Assembly (NCBI GenBank): GCA_047967505.1 | Contig: CM106538.1 | DNA from: Dipteris shenzhenensis | Taxonomy: Eukaryota; Polypodiophyta; Polypodiopsida; Gleicheniales | Reading direction: 5' to 3' (one strand) | DNA: 64,000 nucleotides | Shown: positions 24,667 through 35,052 of the stretch, in pieces | Position numbering within the stretch: position 1 is the first letter of the stretch | How the letters are laid out: each line of letters opens with the position of its first letter | Position numbers and translations under genes: made by a program | Notes under the pieces: generated by a model | The model's database searches: none | Seen by the model: the letters and a program-made list of their open reading frames with translations, nothing else | What the model was told of the DNA's origin: nothing

Positions 24667-24836
24667 TGAGAGTGCTCTCAACGGAAGCAAGAATGGAAGA
24701 AGGAGAGAGAGAGACAGAGAGCCACACAAGTTTGGTGGGTGCAGAACCACCCTAATCTTCTTTTTCATTCATTTATATATGTGTTTGAGTATTGTACATA
24801 ACCGGGGTTAAGGCACAGTGACCTTTAACCCCCACA
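24667..24836 (-). repeat. 5' LTR of the Copia element
   Basis: 170 bp, identical to the 3' LTR. On the minus strand it reads TGTGGGGGTTAAAGG at its start and CACTCTCA at its end. The TATA-like tatataaatgaatg on the minus strand is the presumed promoter for the genomic RNA. Confidence 0.95.
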
Positions 24837-24841
24837 TGTCC

Positions 24842-25660
24842 AAAAATCAACCTTTGTAGGAATTCAATTTTAGTGGCTAATATTTCTAAGGCTCTTAAAG
24901 ATCTTGGATGTAAGAGTGGGTGTAAATACACCCTTTAAAAGACCCACTGGCCATCTAGAGGTTAAAGAAGGGTGTTTGATGCTTGGAAGCAACTTTGAGA
25001 TTAGTTGAAGAGGCTCATGACTATTTCTTTGGAAGCTAAGTAAGTTACTATTGCCTCCCTGTGAGCATTAGTTGTGATTTTTTCTCTTGAAATTTGGCAC
25101 AGTACCCGTGGGTAGCACGGTGGAAGGAATTGCCATTTGGGATAGCATTTGTTGCAAGAATTACATGCCAAAGTAAAATTACAAATTTGGGGTAGAAAAG
25201 TGTTGACTAGAGGCCATATGCCCGGTTGGTGATAGTTGTGATAAGTAAGAGAATCCAGAACAAGTTTTGCCAGTAAATTTGAATTGGAGGATGCATATAT
25301 GCATGCCCAAATTGGATGCGTTTGATGCCCAGCGAGTGGGGTAAATAATCATCGCAAGAGCAATTTTGGAAAGCATTTGGTGGCAATTTGATGCCAAAAT
25401 ATGCTCATTTACAGAAAATGGGAAATGCCATAAGTCCATTGATATATGCTTAAATTGATGCCCAAAAGTGGATTGTTTAGTGTTCAAACTTGATGCTTTT
25501 AGATTCCTAAAATTTGAGCAACATTGAGCACTTGCGAAGAGGGTGATTTCTCATATTTGGATGCCATTTACCTCACTCAAGTTGAGTGTGCTCACAAAAA
25601 TAAGAAAATTGTCATTGATTTGAGACTCTCTACGTTGCATTTGAAAACAAGTATTGTCAA
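24842..25660. other. Spacer or leader upstream of a Gag remnant
   Basis: Non-coding. The words gatgcc, ccaaa(a/t)t and ttggatgc are overrepresented at 25190-25560, suggesting old short repeats. It may include the leader of the degraded Copia element whose Gag starts at about 25667. Confidence 0.35.
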
Positions 25661-25666
25661 TTAAGC

Positions 25667-26278
25667 ATGGGTGAGACAACTCAAGTAACCCAAATAGTGG
25701 GTAAGAAATTGACCAAGGATAAATATAGCCCGTGGTTGGAAAATTTTCTCAAGGGAAAAGGTGTTTGGGGATTGATCATGAGCGAAGATGAATGCCCGAA
25801 GTTGCCATGGGATGAACCATCGGATGAGCTGAAATTGGAGTACAAAACATGGGTGAAAAAATCAAGAAAAGCATTGCATTGGATATCTCTATGCATTTTT
25901 GATACACATCCCTCACATCAAGAAGGCTAGTATGCCTAAAGAAGTTTGGGATATCATTGGCAAATTATATAGTACAAGAACAAAGGGAAGAAAAATTCAA
26001 CTCAAGCAGCAGCTCCACAAAATGTGGAGAGGACTTAGCCTCTATAAATTGTAATGTGGAAGTTGGCCATTTGGTAGGCTATCACCTTGAATGGTTTAGG
26101 CCCTCAATACAAATCATTGGATACTTCTATTTCTGTGCGAGTCACTATGCGCTATTTTGACGAGTTGGTTACATTATGCATAATGGAAGAGGTGAAGCTT
26201 GAGCTCAAAGCCTCCACAAGTAGTGGAAGAGACAATTTGTTTTATCATTGGTGTGGAAGAGGTGATTTTAGAGGATGA
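25667..26278 (+). pseudogene. Degraded Copia Gag (DUF4219/UBN2 type)
   Basis: The frame from 25667 reads MGETTQVTQIVGKKLTKDK, then a tryptophan-containing LEN-F-KGKG-WG segment typical of the N-terminal DUF4219 part of Copia Gag. It continues for 87 codons. The homology then passes to a second frame (MPKEVWDIIGKLYSTR at about 25930) and to a third around 26085-26200 (GLGPQYKSLDTSISVR, then a FDELVTL...EEVKLEL segment). At least two frameshifts and several stops are present, so it is dead. No zinc knuckle or Pol follows. It differs in sequence from the Gag of the intact element next door, so it belongs to another lineage. Confidence 0.75.
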
Positions 26279-26991
26279 ACCTTGCAATTACTTTGAGCCA
26301 ATCTTACTCTACACCTAAAGCTACCCTCTGAAGAAATTTGGGGTGATTTGGTCTAGAAATGAGGGAGAACTCAGCAAAAAACGAGTCGATCTTTTTGAGA
26401 AGATAGTTTCCTCAAGCAAAGAAGATGCTGCTGCCTCGGGAGTTATAATGCACCATTTTGGCTATGGTTTGTTTTGAGCCTTCCTTGCATATGGATCTAT
26501 GATTGCACAGCAAATGCCCCTATCTTGGTGATGCTTGAAGTGAGGTATCAAGCCTTCAAAGTTTCCATGTACTCTACAAGCATTTCTAGTGTATTTTTTG
26601 GAGTTTTTTATGCTACACTAAATGCTTGAGGAGTAAACAATCAGTTCAAAGATTGTTCTTCCAAATTTTAGTTCAAAGTATACCCTTTCAGTTTAGAGAA
26701 TGATATTCCAAATTTAGTTGGTGTTAATCTCTTGACAACATGCCAACCTCAAGTTCTCAAAGCTCTTCAAATGTCAAGAAGACTATAAAGACAAAGTACA
26801 AGGTGAAGAAGACTCTAGTAAGAGGTTGTGGGAGAAGCCAACTGGTTATGATTATGCCAAACAATTAGGATTTTCATGATTCTTATCTTGCAATTTGCAT
26901 TTATATGGTGAAGGTGATTTTTTTGTTCAAAAAGATTGACCTTTTGTAAAGGGATTAGACACCGCTATTAATTTGGTAAGACCTTCCCAAA
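26279..26991. other. Spacer between two Gag remnants
   Basis: Possibly further decayed retrotransposon sequence, but no domain could be read in any frame. Confidence 0.3.
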
Positions 26992-27525
26992 ATGGCTTCC
27001 AAACTGAAAATAGATAAGTTTGAAGGAGAGGGTTCCACACTTGACAAACAAAACTGAAGTTTATTCTCATGCAAAAGGGAATATGGAAGGTAGCAAATGG
27101 AAGAGAAACTGAACCTACAACTAGAGCAGGAGAAGCTTCATGGCTTCCAAAAGATGAAAAAGCACTTGCTATAATTGCTCTTGGTTTGAGTGATTCCTTT
27201 ATTCATCACATTGATGGATGTGAGACTGTTGATGTTGCATGGACTCATCTTAAGCATGTGTTTGGAGCACAAGGCAGATGCTCTAAGTTTAGCTTGCTTA
27301 TCAAGTTCTTTGACATAAAATTGGATAGAGGGGAGTCCATCTCTTCACATCTAAATTCAATGAAGAGCATTTTGGCACAGTTATGTGGCATCAAGTTTAA
27401 TCTTGATGAAGATATTGTAATTGCCATCTTACTTAGAAGTCTCACTGAAGAATATGGCACTATTGTAACCACACTCACCAATATTCCAGAGATAAATTTG
27501 GTAGAAATTGAAGCATCGCTCGTAG
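26992..27525 (+). pseudogene. Degraded Copia Gag (UBN2 type), truncated against the Helitron
   Basis: An ATG at 26992 opens MASKLKIDKFEGEGSTLDK, the usual start of a plant Copia Gag. A single-base deletion near 27055 shifts the frame, and homology continues from 27069 for about 150 codons. UBN2 signatures seen there include ALAIIALGLSDS, a TVDVAWTHLKHVFG-like segment, ISSHLNSMKSILAQL, and AILLRSLTEEYGTIV. Homology fades after about 27525, where helicase coding on the opposite strand begins. This is therefore a Gag fragment cut off by, or inserted into, the Helitron. No zinc knuckle remains. Confidence 0.8.
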
Positions 27526-28560
27526 ATGTGCTTGTTGTTGAGACAGGCCATTCTTCCGATGTTGGTGTTGTTGAAGAGGACCCAAAGAACATGTGGTTCT
27601 ATACTTTCGCTTGAGTCTTTGAATTTTCCATTTGTATCATTGACCAAGCCATCTAAAATGTCTGAATTTCAAGAGCATATTTCTACTATCATTCTTGGTT
27701 TCAAGTGCAGTATTTTGTGCAGTCCAGCAATATTCTTAGGGTCTTCTGGGATTGCTATTTTTTTGCTACATGTTTTTAGTTTTCTGTCAGTTGCTCGAAT
27801 GATATATGGGCTTGTTGTTAGCAATTCAAATACTTCTTTGTTTTTGTGAATGTCTTTTGCTGCATATGTGTAGAATAAGTGAGGTATGTCTTGTTTTTGT
27901 ACTGGCTTGCGATATAAATTTTTGTTTATATATGTTATGTCATTGAGAGTTTGTTCTCCCACTCTTATTTTGTTTAGCACTTGAATATATTGTTCATTTT
28001 TTTGGTGCATACGGGCGGGCAGCTCATACAAGAGTACATTTTGTTCCCAAGAGGTAGACATTTTTGAATTTGTTAATTTTTCCCAAAAAATCCATGAACC
28101 TTTTGTGGGGCTTACTTGGCATAGGTCTCCACACAATAGTATGTCAATGCCCCCAAATGGTAGCATGTGGTTATGTTTGATTTCCCTAAGGTGCAAATTT
28201 GCAATGACTAGTGTGCTATGCCCAATTAGAGATACTTCGTTGAATACCACTAGTTCCAAATCTTTGTAAAGTTGAGATAGTTCTTGTAGCTTCTTTGTTG
28301 AAAGTGTTGTATAATGGGATGTCATAAGAGGCAAATGGAGAGCTGCATGAATAGTAGTCCCCCTGATATTGAAGGTAGCCTTTCTAGTATATGCAAGTAA
28401 CAAAACCTTTGGCAATTCAATGTTGGTAGTTTGCTTGTGCAAGTAATATCTCGAAAGTGCTTGGACAATGGGTAGCAATGTGAAAGTTTTTCCTATACTT
28501 GCGTTGCCAATCAAGAAGAGATGAATTTTTTATGTTGAATCCAATCTTTTTTTCAACATG
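27520..28560 (-). pseudogene. Helitron PIF1-like helicase domain (3' part of Rep-Hel)
   Basis: Helicase motifs in order on the minus strand: a Walker A (IGNASIGKTFTL, about 28485-28510), an AYTRKATFNIRG-type motif Ia/Ib, a Walker B relative (NEVSLIGHS, with Asn where Asp is usual), then GDLCQVSP. An ARMHQKNEQ-like stretch and an LKPRMIV motif follow near the end. In-frame stops interrupt it at about 28530-28532 (just before Walker A) and near 27669. The frame can still be followed past the latter as NSDILDGLVN and HVLWVLFNNTNIG, up to about 27530. There it meets a plus-strand Copia Gag, and the last helicase motifs and the Helitron 3' hairpin/CTRR end are missing. Helitron helicases unwind DNA during rolling-circle transposition; this copy cannot be functional. 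Confidence 0.85.
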
Positions 28561-29330
28561 ATGTCATTGACAATTAGACGTTGTTGGTCGTTTAGTTTTC
28601 TAAATATGGTGTAGTAGTCATTTTGTGTAATTAGGTTATTCTTTAAGAGAAATGTTTTTGGTGTTGGATTTCCTTTTTTTGTTTTTGGCATATTGACAAC
28701 AATGTCATACATATTAAAATTTTTGTCATTGGATTGGTTTGAAGTTGTTGTAGCATTGGAATCATTTGGACGGTTAGGTGAAAGAGATATATGAATTTTG
28801 TTAAAATGTGCTCTATTTTTTTCTATTATTTCTTTGTTATCATTGTATTTGTCATGCCATGTAGTACTTATGTCATCAAGAGATGGTTCATGAATGTTGT
28901 ATGGTAGAAACAAAGTGCATAGTTCTCTATAGTGGTTTTCAGGATCAGTGTTCACGTTATAGTTGTTGAATCGTATGACTCTTTCCATCTTTTATTTTTT
29001 ATGTTTTGTTGGTGAGAGGGTGTATTGACTAGCAAATGTTGCTAGACAAATGTGGTGTAAATTCATTGAGCGCCTCAAATATTTGGTAATGATATCGTCA
29101 AAGAAGATATTTGTACTATTTGGGTCTAGTTGTTCTAATTGTTCTCGTCTCTTCAACAACAATGTTCGTTTTTTTGGAGGGCTTGTGTTGATGTATTGAA
29201 AGCATCTAGATGATGTCGAAAGCAGTAGTGAGAGGGATAAGTATATAGCTTGTTGCAAGCTTATGTGTTGAGAAGAAAATTGTGGGTTCTGTAATAGAAG
29301 AACGTAAGCTTTGAATGTATTCTTGTTCAT
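28561..29330 (-). pseudogene. Helitron Rep-Hel, linker and pre-helicase region
   Basis: Read in the same frame as the helicase domain, this part has the family's segment before the helicase: a FDDIITKYLRR...ICLATFAS block, then VIRFNNYNVNTDPENHYREL and CTLFLPYN. In Helitrons this corresponds to the 'DPENYYRE...LFLPW' signature between Rep and helicase. A TAA at 28992-28994 separates the two halves without changing frame. Loss by point mutation rather than deletion suggests slow decay. Confidence 0.8.
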
Positions 29331-29734
29331 TTAGTTTTATAGTTGCCAAGAAAGACACATAGTCTAGTGACAATGTTGAATCCTCTAGTAGCAATGACTT
29401 GATTGTCTTCATGTTTTGCTTGTTGCGAGCTTATGTGTTGATGAAGAAAATTGTGGGTTCTGTAATAGAAGACGTAAGCTTTGAATGTATTCTTGTTCAT
29501 ATAGTTTTATAGTTGCCAAGAAAGACACATAGTCTAGTGACAATGATAAGTATATAGCTTGTTGCGAGCTTATGTGTTGATGAAGAAAATTGTGGGTTCT
29601 GTAATAGAAGAATGTAAGCTTTGAATGTATTCTTGTTCATATAGTTTTATAGTTGCCAAGAAAGACACATAGTCTAGTGACAATGTTGAATCCTCTAGTA
29701 GCAATGACTTGATTGTCTTCATGTTTTGCTTTAG
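29236..29734. repeat. Three tandem partial copies of a ~140-180 bp Helitron segment
   Basis: The segment gcttatgtgttg...attgtgggttctgtaatagaag...gtaagctttgaatgtattcttgttca...agacacatagtctagtgacaatg occurs three times, starting at about 29259, 29429 and 29568. Copies 1 and 3 also share the continuation tgaatcctctagtagcaatg, which the middle copy lacks. Copies differ by only a few bases, so the amplification is younger than the stop codons around it. Confidence 0.9.
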
Positions 29735-29784
29735 AGTCTTGTCATTTAAATCAAGTTCTAATGGAATTAGAATCTTTGTAGTGC

Positions 29785-30546
29785 TCATTGGGGGTCTTGG
29801 GAAACCAAATCTTCATTGCTTATGTCTTTTATAGAAGTTTTGCAATGTTTATGTATTTGAATTTCTTTATTTTCAATTGTAAACAAAGATATGTTTGTAG
29901 TAATGTATTTATCTACAAAAGTTTCAATATCTTTGTATGGTGAAATTCCAAAAATAGGTGCATTGTCTATCCACAAGAGACCATTATCATGTTGGCTTCC
30001 TCTATTCTGGAGCTCTGTGACAAAGAAAAAGTCATTCATTTTTCCTAGAATGGATGGGTCATTGCGAAGCAATGTTTTAAGAGCTTGAAATTTGTGGACG
30101 TAATATCTTGTTGTAGTAACTGGGTCTGATTGTATAAAGTTTCTAAGCTGGACGTTTGAATTGCGCTGTTCAGCGGTACAAGCATTTGGGTTTAGTTTAT
30201 GAAGGCTATCTATGAGTGGGTTCCAAAGTTTCTTTGCAGAAGACAATGTGATGAAGAAAGTTGGTGTTCCCAATTGTCGTATCATTGCAAAAAGATTCTT
30301 TTTAAGATAATATTTGTAGTCTGTTGATGTTCGAAGGTGGGTAAAGTCACGATAACCTATATTTGATTGCAAGAGTTTCTCAATGTTAGTATCTATTACT
30401 GCATCCTTTGCTTGGAGTGACCTCCTTTGTGGTTGGCCTTTGTGCATGCAAACCCAAGATGAAGATAATATTTGCCTCATGAGAATTTTCATTGTTTTGA
30501 AAAAAATGTTATCTATTGAAAGTGCAAAGTGTCTATCTTTTCCCAT
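29785..30546 (-). pseudogene. Helitron Rep (Helitron_like_N) domain with altered HUH motif
   Basis: A 253-codon open stretch starting near MGKDRHFALS. It carries the Helitron-like N domain: LRQILSSSWVCMHKGQ-type, LGTPTFFITLSSA, NDFFFVTELQNRGSQHDNG, LLWIDNAP and DIETFVDKYIT. In this family the RGSPH.H segment holds the two metal-binding histidines of the HUH rolling-circle nuclease. Here the motif reads H-D-N (codons at 29983-29991), so the second histidine is Asn. The stretch itself is free of stops, but the parts on both sides are broken. It runs on into the repeated segment at 29734. Confidence 0.85.
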
Positions 30547-30559
30547 TTTACTATGGTTT

Positions 30560-31350
30560 GGTAGGACCTACGTTTAGGAATATTGTGTTGGCAAGCGGTC
30601 CCAAAAAAAAGTTTTGGATATGCGAGCTCTTCACAAAATTTGTTCTTGAAAATGCCTAGCCGGGAGAACCCTTCTGATGGCGCAACGGCAATTGTTTGGT
30701 TTTCATAGTCAACTACTTGTTGGCTGTTGTAGATGCCATGGACTAAAGTGTCAATTATACAACCTCATCTTCGACAATGTGGTTTGTATCCAATTCTATT
30801 TCATCTTCCATTTCTTGAAGGCTTTGGATGTATTTTATGTGTTGCTCCCAAAGATTATTTATGCGCACATTATATTGCTTGTACAGTGGAGCATTCAACA
30901 ATTCTCTTAGGGCAAGCATTGTGAAAGTTGGTCAAAATACACCACTCATGTAGCTATGTTGGTACGATTACTTTTGCTTGATTGCCATCACTACAGTGTC
31001 ATTTTGGTCCAAGAAGTATGGCAAAAGTTGTGCTCTATTGACATCATAAAAACATTCACAACACTTCCATGAATCCCGAATTGTCCTTCATATGATAATT
31101 CTCTTATTTGAGCAAATGGTATTCTAATAGCAACCAAACGTGCTTCAATATCATTTAGTATTGTTGTGTAACTCTTCACTTTTACCATTTTCATATTTTT
31201 GCATGATAGCATCGGTATTTTATCATTCTTAATGTCTTTGTAGCATACATTGCATAGAAAAGCTTTGTTTGATTGAGTTGTTAAATCGTGTATTCCATTA
31301 GATACAAGGAAAATAGACATGTCCTCTTTTAGTATTTGTAATTTTGCTCA
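30560..31350 (-). pseudogene. Helitron N-terminal region with DUF6570-like domain
   Basis: The minus strand encodes CNVCYKDIKNDKIPMLS, then LNDIEARLVAIRIPFAQIREL and GQFGIHGSVVNV, the characteristic sequence of the DUF6570-like domain that precedes Rep in many Helitron helicases. After VNV the frame is lost at a TAG-TGA pair near 30991. Homologous scraps continue in other frames, among them an MAIKQK segment, an EMEDEIELDTNHI-like segment and GIYNSQQVVDYENQTIAVAP around 30640-30960. At least two frameshifts are therefore present. A TGA at about 31348 separates it, in frame, from the part upstream. Confidence 0.8.
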
Positions 31351-31944
31351 AAATGTTAATATTCCACAACAAATGCATGGGAAAATTGGTGTATCAAGAA
31401 TCTCCTTTGCATATTTATGAGCATGAGATAATATTTTTCTTTTTCTCTTTAGGTTTTTGGCTTGTTCTTGACTAGGCCTTGATGTTGTAATATTTTGTTC
31501 AGATGGAAGATTTTGGTATAGTATTGTTCTTCTCATCTTATATATTTTATTCAAAGTATTTTGCATTGTATGATTTGTTTGAAAAGAGTGTTGAAGAAAT
31601 AGAAATGCAGTTTCCTTTGCTGGGGAACTTGGGAATTGTTTAATGAGGTTATGCAAACATAAACTGTCTTCATCTTTACTGCATATATTGTAAACACGCT
31701 TACCTTGTAAATGAGCTAACGGAGTTATTGTGTAAGGATTAGTTGATTCATCAAGTAATAATCCTTTCACGTCACTTTGTGTGTTATTACCTATTACTAT
31801 CTTTGTTAACACTTTGTTTTTATTAAAGACAAGTAAAAGGAAAGAGGACTTTAAAGTGACATGTAAGCATTGTAGAATGTCTACCATCAAAGCATGAGAA
31901 GTAGAAGAGTTTTCTACCAACTTTGAATTATCTCCACTCAAGCA
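31351..31944 (-). pseudogene. Helitron N-terminus, in frame with an upstream OB-fold-like segment
   Basis: The last third reads like the basic N-terminal region of Helitron helicases: RRTILYQNLPSEQ, KNLKRKRKILSHAHKYAKE, then ILDTPIFPCICCGILTF with its zinc-type cysteines. The first two thirds (HALMVDILQCLHVTL, LLLDESTNPYTITPLAHLQG) are not typical Helitron. They continue without a stop from the OB-fold-like exon to the right, so the two genes share one reading frame here. Whether this is the native structure of this Helitron lineage or a fusion by capture cannot be decided from the sequence alone. Confidence 0.6.
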
Positions 31945-33190
31945 AGGAACCTGTGCAATGACTTGAGGCCCCTTGCAAGTGAAGTAATATGGACGGAGAG
32001 GATCTCGACTAACACGAACACCTCCGCACTACTCACAAATAAACTCAATCAAGTCCGCATTGATGTTGGTGAAGTGAATAACACCAAATACCTGCAATGA
32101 GATGAAGGTTAATATAATCCAATTCAATAATCTGTCATGACTAAATTAAGATGCATGTGGGGAATTTACCTGTGTTCCATATCTTAGTCTTGTCACCTGG
32201 CTAACAAAAGCTTGTTTCAAGCCATCTTTGATTGAGCCATCGGGTAACTTTGCCAAAATCGTGAAGTCAAAGATGCAAATTGTTCCTTTTGCTTTCAAGA
32301 AAGATACATTCTTGAGTACGTACATAACAACGCCTTCTTCATTAAACTCTTGTACTAGTTGGGTGACGATGCTTTTTTGTTCTTTGACAAAAGATAGCTA
32401 TAACAAAAACAAAGAAATATTCACAAAAGTCAGGCAATTTTGTAGACCTAACAATGGTTTGTAATTAATCAACAAGCTTTAATACTTATTGCTGCTCTAT
32501 CTTGGTCTTGAGGTCCATCCGCAACTATAATTTGATCTACCATACCTTCATCACTTGCAACCTTTATGATGACAATTTCAATAGTTCCCATAACATTGGA
32601 AACATTTAATTTTCCAAAGTTTATATTTTTAGCTGCCCAAGGAACATATGTGCAGAGAAAATGATCTGGCACCAAGCAAAGATTTCCCTCAAAAGGTTCC
32701 CTTTGATGATGCAAGTGGTTGCATCAACAAGTAGAGAAAATTTTGATGTACCTCATTCTGTTGACCCTTTTGCAACTGCATTTGCTCCTTCTATTCTATA
32801 GAATTCTCCAACTTGCAAAAAATTCACAAATTGTTGAGAATATAAGTTGAAGGAATGAGCAGCGTAACTGAATGAGAACAATTCTTATATGTGAAATCCC
32901 CTTTCAAGAATGTAGGGTATTTAGGGTTTACCACTTTGTAAGTACCATACTTACAAAGTACTTTGCCCTCAAAAGCAAATCTATGTGGTGTACAATCAGA
33001 TAGGTAGCTTATCCCTAGTGTTACTAGAGAATTTTCCCCTCCCACAAAGTTCTCTTTGGATGCAATTATGGCTGGATGGGCAATTATGTGGTGAAAATTG
33101 CATGTTCTTGAAATCATTAACCCCATTGAATGAATTCACTTCGTCATTATCTTCTTTTGAGAGAAGATTTTTGCTTGCTACAAATACAAA
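31945..33190 (-). pseudogene. Broken, intron-containing OB-fold (RPA1-like) module upstream of the Helitron
   Basis: Several exon-like pieces on the minus strand read as OB-fold proteins. From right to left: acceptor tatttgtag at about 33189, then a piece with GGENSLVTLGISYLS and YGTYKVVNPKYPTFLKGDF; a piece near 32830-32755 with FLQVGEFYRIEGANAVAKG; one at 32714-32470 with LNVSNVMGTIEIVIIKVAS and QIIVADGPQDQDRAAISIKA; one at about 32400-32178 with VMYVLKNVSFLKAKGTIC, ending at donor acacag|gtaaat. The last starts at acceptor cattgcag (about 32094) and has a C..C/C set (FICE-stop-CGG...YYFTC). Frameshifts and in-frame TGA and TAG codons break it. RPA-like proteins are known passengers of plant Helitrons; the fold call here is by eye. 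Confidence 0.5.
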
Positions 33191-33564
33191 TTAAAGTTTA
33201 AGTAAGATTAAACATTCGTAAAATGAAAAAGAAGACAACATTTTATTCTAAGTTCTAGTAGTCATACATTCAACAATACAATATTATTTTACCGTAAAGC
33301 ATATTCAATTGAATATCCAATTTCATATACTCAATATTTAAAATGTAACTTAGCCTATTGACAATTCATCTCACTTCAACATTAATACTTTCAATAGAAG
33401 CATAGAGTGACATATATTTGAAGCATTATTTTCAACTTTTTAAAGGCATCAAATAAACATTAACATTTATATATAATAACACAACGTTAAAAATGGAAAG
33501 TTGTTTGTACTTGCAACAATTAAAAATCTCAATCCAATAATAACTTTCCCAAGTTATTTCACAA

Positions 33565-33992
33565 CTAGTTAGATTCAATGTTTATAACTTCACTTGCAAC
33601 TTCTTTGGGTGGGGATTTGTTTCCAAGAGGGGGTTCCACAGGAATAGTTTTAGGTGAAAGGCGCACGTAAGACGTGATTGTAGACTTAAAACTAACATAC
33701 TCTGGATTATGTCGAACAAGCTTCTTCACTGATCCAAAAAAAGAAACTAATCAAAATAAGTAATTGAAGAGACAAAAGAAACAGATGGCATTACGAAGTA
33801 TACCTTTGGCATATGCTTCTTGGGCCACCTCGTGAAAAGAACCTTTCAAAGAGCGTCTTGTTGTTTTTTTAATTGGAGAATTCTTCAAGAGGTTTTCCTT
33901 AGGGGGCCGACTTAAAGAAGCAAGCAGCATTAAATTTGGCTTTGGCGAGGGGGGAGATAGTGTCTTCTCAACATATGAGCATGCAGATATGG
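33565..33992 (-). CDS. Unrecognised gene, two 3' exons (33804-33992 and 33565-33728)
   Basis: Acceptor gtaacag at 33993-33995 opens an exon encoding SYVEKTLSPPSPKPNLMLL and a basic, Ser/Thr-Pro-rich part (KNSPIKKTTRRSLKGSF) ending AYAK. The donor aaag|gtatac (33804) and acceptor ggatcag (33729) define a 75-base intron. The phase is kept across it, continuing KKLVRHNPEYVSFKSTITSY and ending at TAG (33565-33567). Clean borders and phase conservation argue for a real transcript. I do not recognise the protein; the basic Ser-Pro-rich composition suggests a nuclear protein. It lies just upstream of, and in the same orientation as, the OB-fold-like pieces, so it may be the 5' part of that gene or a fragment captured by the Helitron. 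Confidence 0.45.
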
Positions 33993-34178
33993 CTGTTACA
34001 AATTAAAAAACAAACAACTAATACTTTTTAAATTCTACTACATGGAAAAAGATGTCATATCTAGGAAACAAAAGATGCTTCAATGCAAAAGAGGGAAGTG
34101 GTCTGAGAGGTCTTTAATACCATAGTTTCTAATTTAATCTATTTGTAGAAGAGACGTTTAGGAGAGGAGAGACTCAAG

Positions 34179-34307
34179 AGAGACATTTACGACTGGCAGA
34201 GACATTTAATCTATAAATAGGAGAGACGTGTAGGACTGGTAGAGATGCTTAATCTATACACAGGAGAGATATTTAGGACTGGCAGAGACGCTGCGCTCCT
34301 GCATGCA
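34179..34307. repeat. Three ~43-bp tandem units
   Basis: Units begin agagacatttacgactggc (34179), agagacgtgtaggactggt (34222) and agagatatttaggactggc (34265), with an aatctata(a/c)a(c/t)aggag tail in the first two. It lies inside the presumed long intron or upstream region of the minus-strand gene. Confidence 0.85.
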
Positions 34308-35052
34308 GAAGCTGAACAACAACACCACTAATGGTAGAAGGCACATGAACAGCGTCGAACTCACTTTCCAAGGTGGTCCGCAAACTATTTCTGCTTCATT
34401 TCAGACAAAGTATTCTTCTAAAGTGAAATTTGCATGGTTAAAAGCAACGTAGCACTCTTCATTCTCTGTCTGACACTCTTTATCTTTCTCATACACACAA
34501 ACAATCTCTCTCACTCCTTGCCCTTGGCCTGTCATTTTATGACGCAGCTACTGTATTAGAATTCGCCCACAGTGTATCAATCATGAGGAATAGACGTAAG
34601 GAGAGAATAAGAGAAATGAAAGCCGTTGATCCACGATATGGCAGTAGAAAAAATCAATAATATCTCCATAGGCAGTCGTCTCAAGCACAACCGCACAAAA
34701 CAGTCCTGCTATTATTACTTCGAACACAATCATAAACTCAACTACATTGTAACACACATCGTTCTTACTGTATGATTCTCTCTACGTCTCTCGTTTTCAC
34801 AAATAATCTCTCACTTGTCTCAAGCACAACTGACAAAATAGTCTCACTGCATTCCTTCGAACACTTGCGCTGACCCTCCCATAAACAGAAAACCTGTTTC
34901 CCAACCTACGTGCTGATTTCTCCAACACCAGACCCTCAATAGAAGAAAGGACGCACTTAGTTATGTCGGAAGTCTCGCTATAAAGAATAGCAAAGAAACT
35001 ATTGCTAAAGAAAGGATTCATGCTAACAATAATTGGTGAAGTCTCACCAGTT
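34308..35052. other. Non-coding or intronic stretch, nothing firm
   Basis: A 128-codon minus-strand frame (34797-35183) overlaps the better-supported exon frame at 35053-35252 in a different phase, so it is probably a shadow. Repeated ctcaagcacaac and ctctct words occur. No domain seen. Confidence 0.35.

Larger units (their letters stand above)
20841..24836 (-). mobile_element. Complete young Ty1/copia LTR retrotransposon (3,996 bp) with 5-bp target duplication
   Basis: Two 170-bp LTRs, identical over their full length by direct reading, bound one polyprotein frame on the minus strand. Their ends are tgagag...cccaca on the plus strand, the complement of TG...CA. The flanking tgtcc at 20836-20840 and 24837-24841 is a perfect 5-bp target-site duplication. 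A tRNA-Met primer-binding site lies inside the 5' LTR and a polypurine tract inside the 3' LTR. Identical LTRs and an open frame mean recent insertion. At about 4.0 kb it is shorter than a typical autonomous Copia element, mainly because of the internal Pol deletion described for its coding region and the very short LTRs. Confidence 0.97.
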
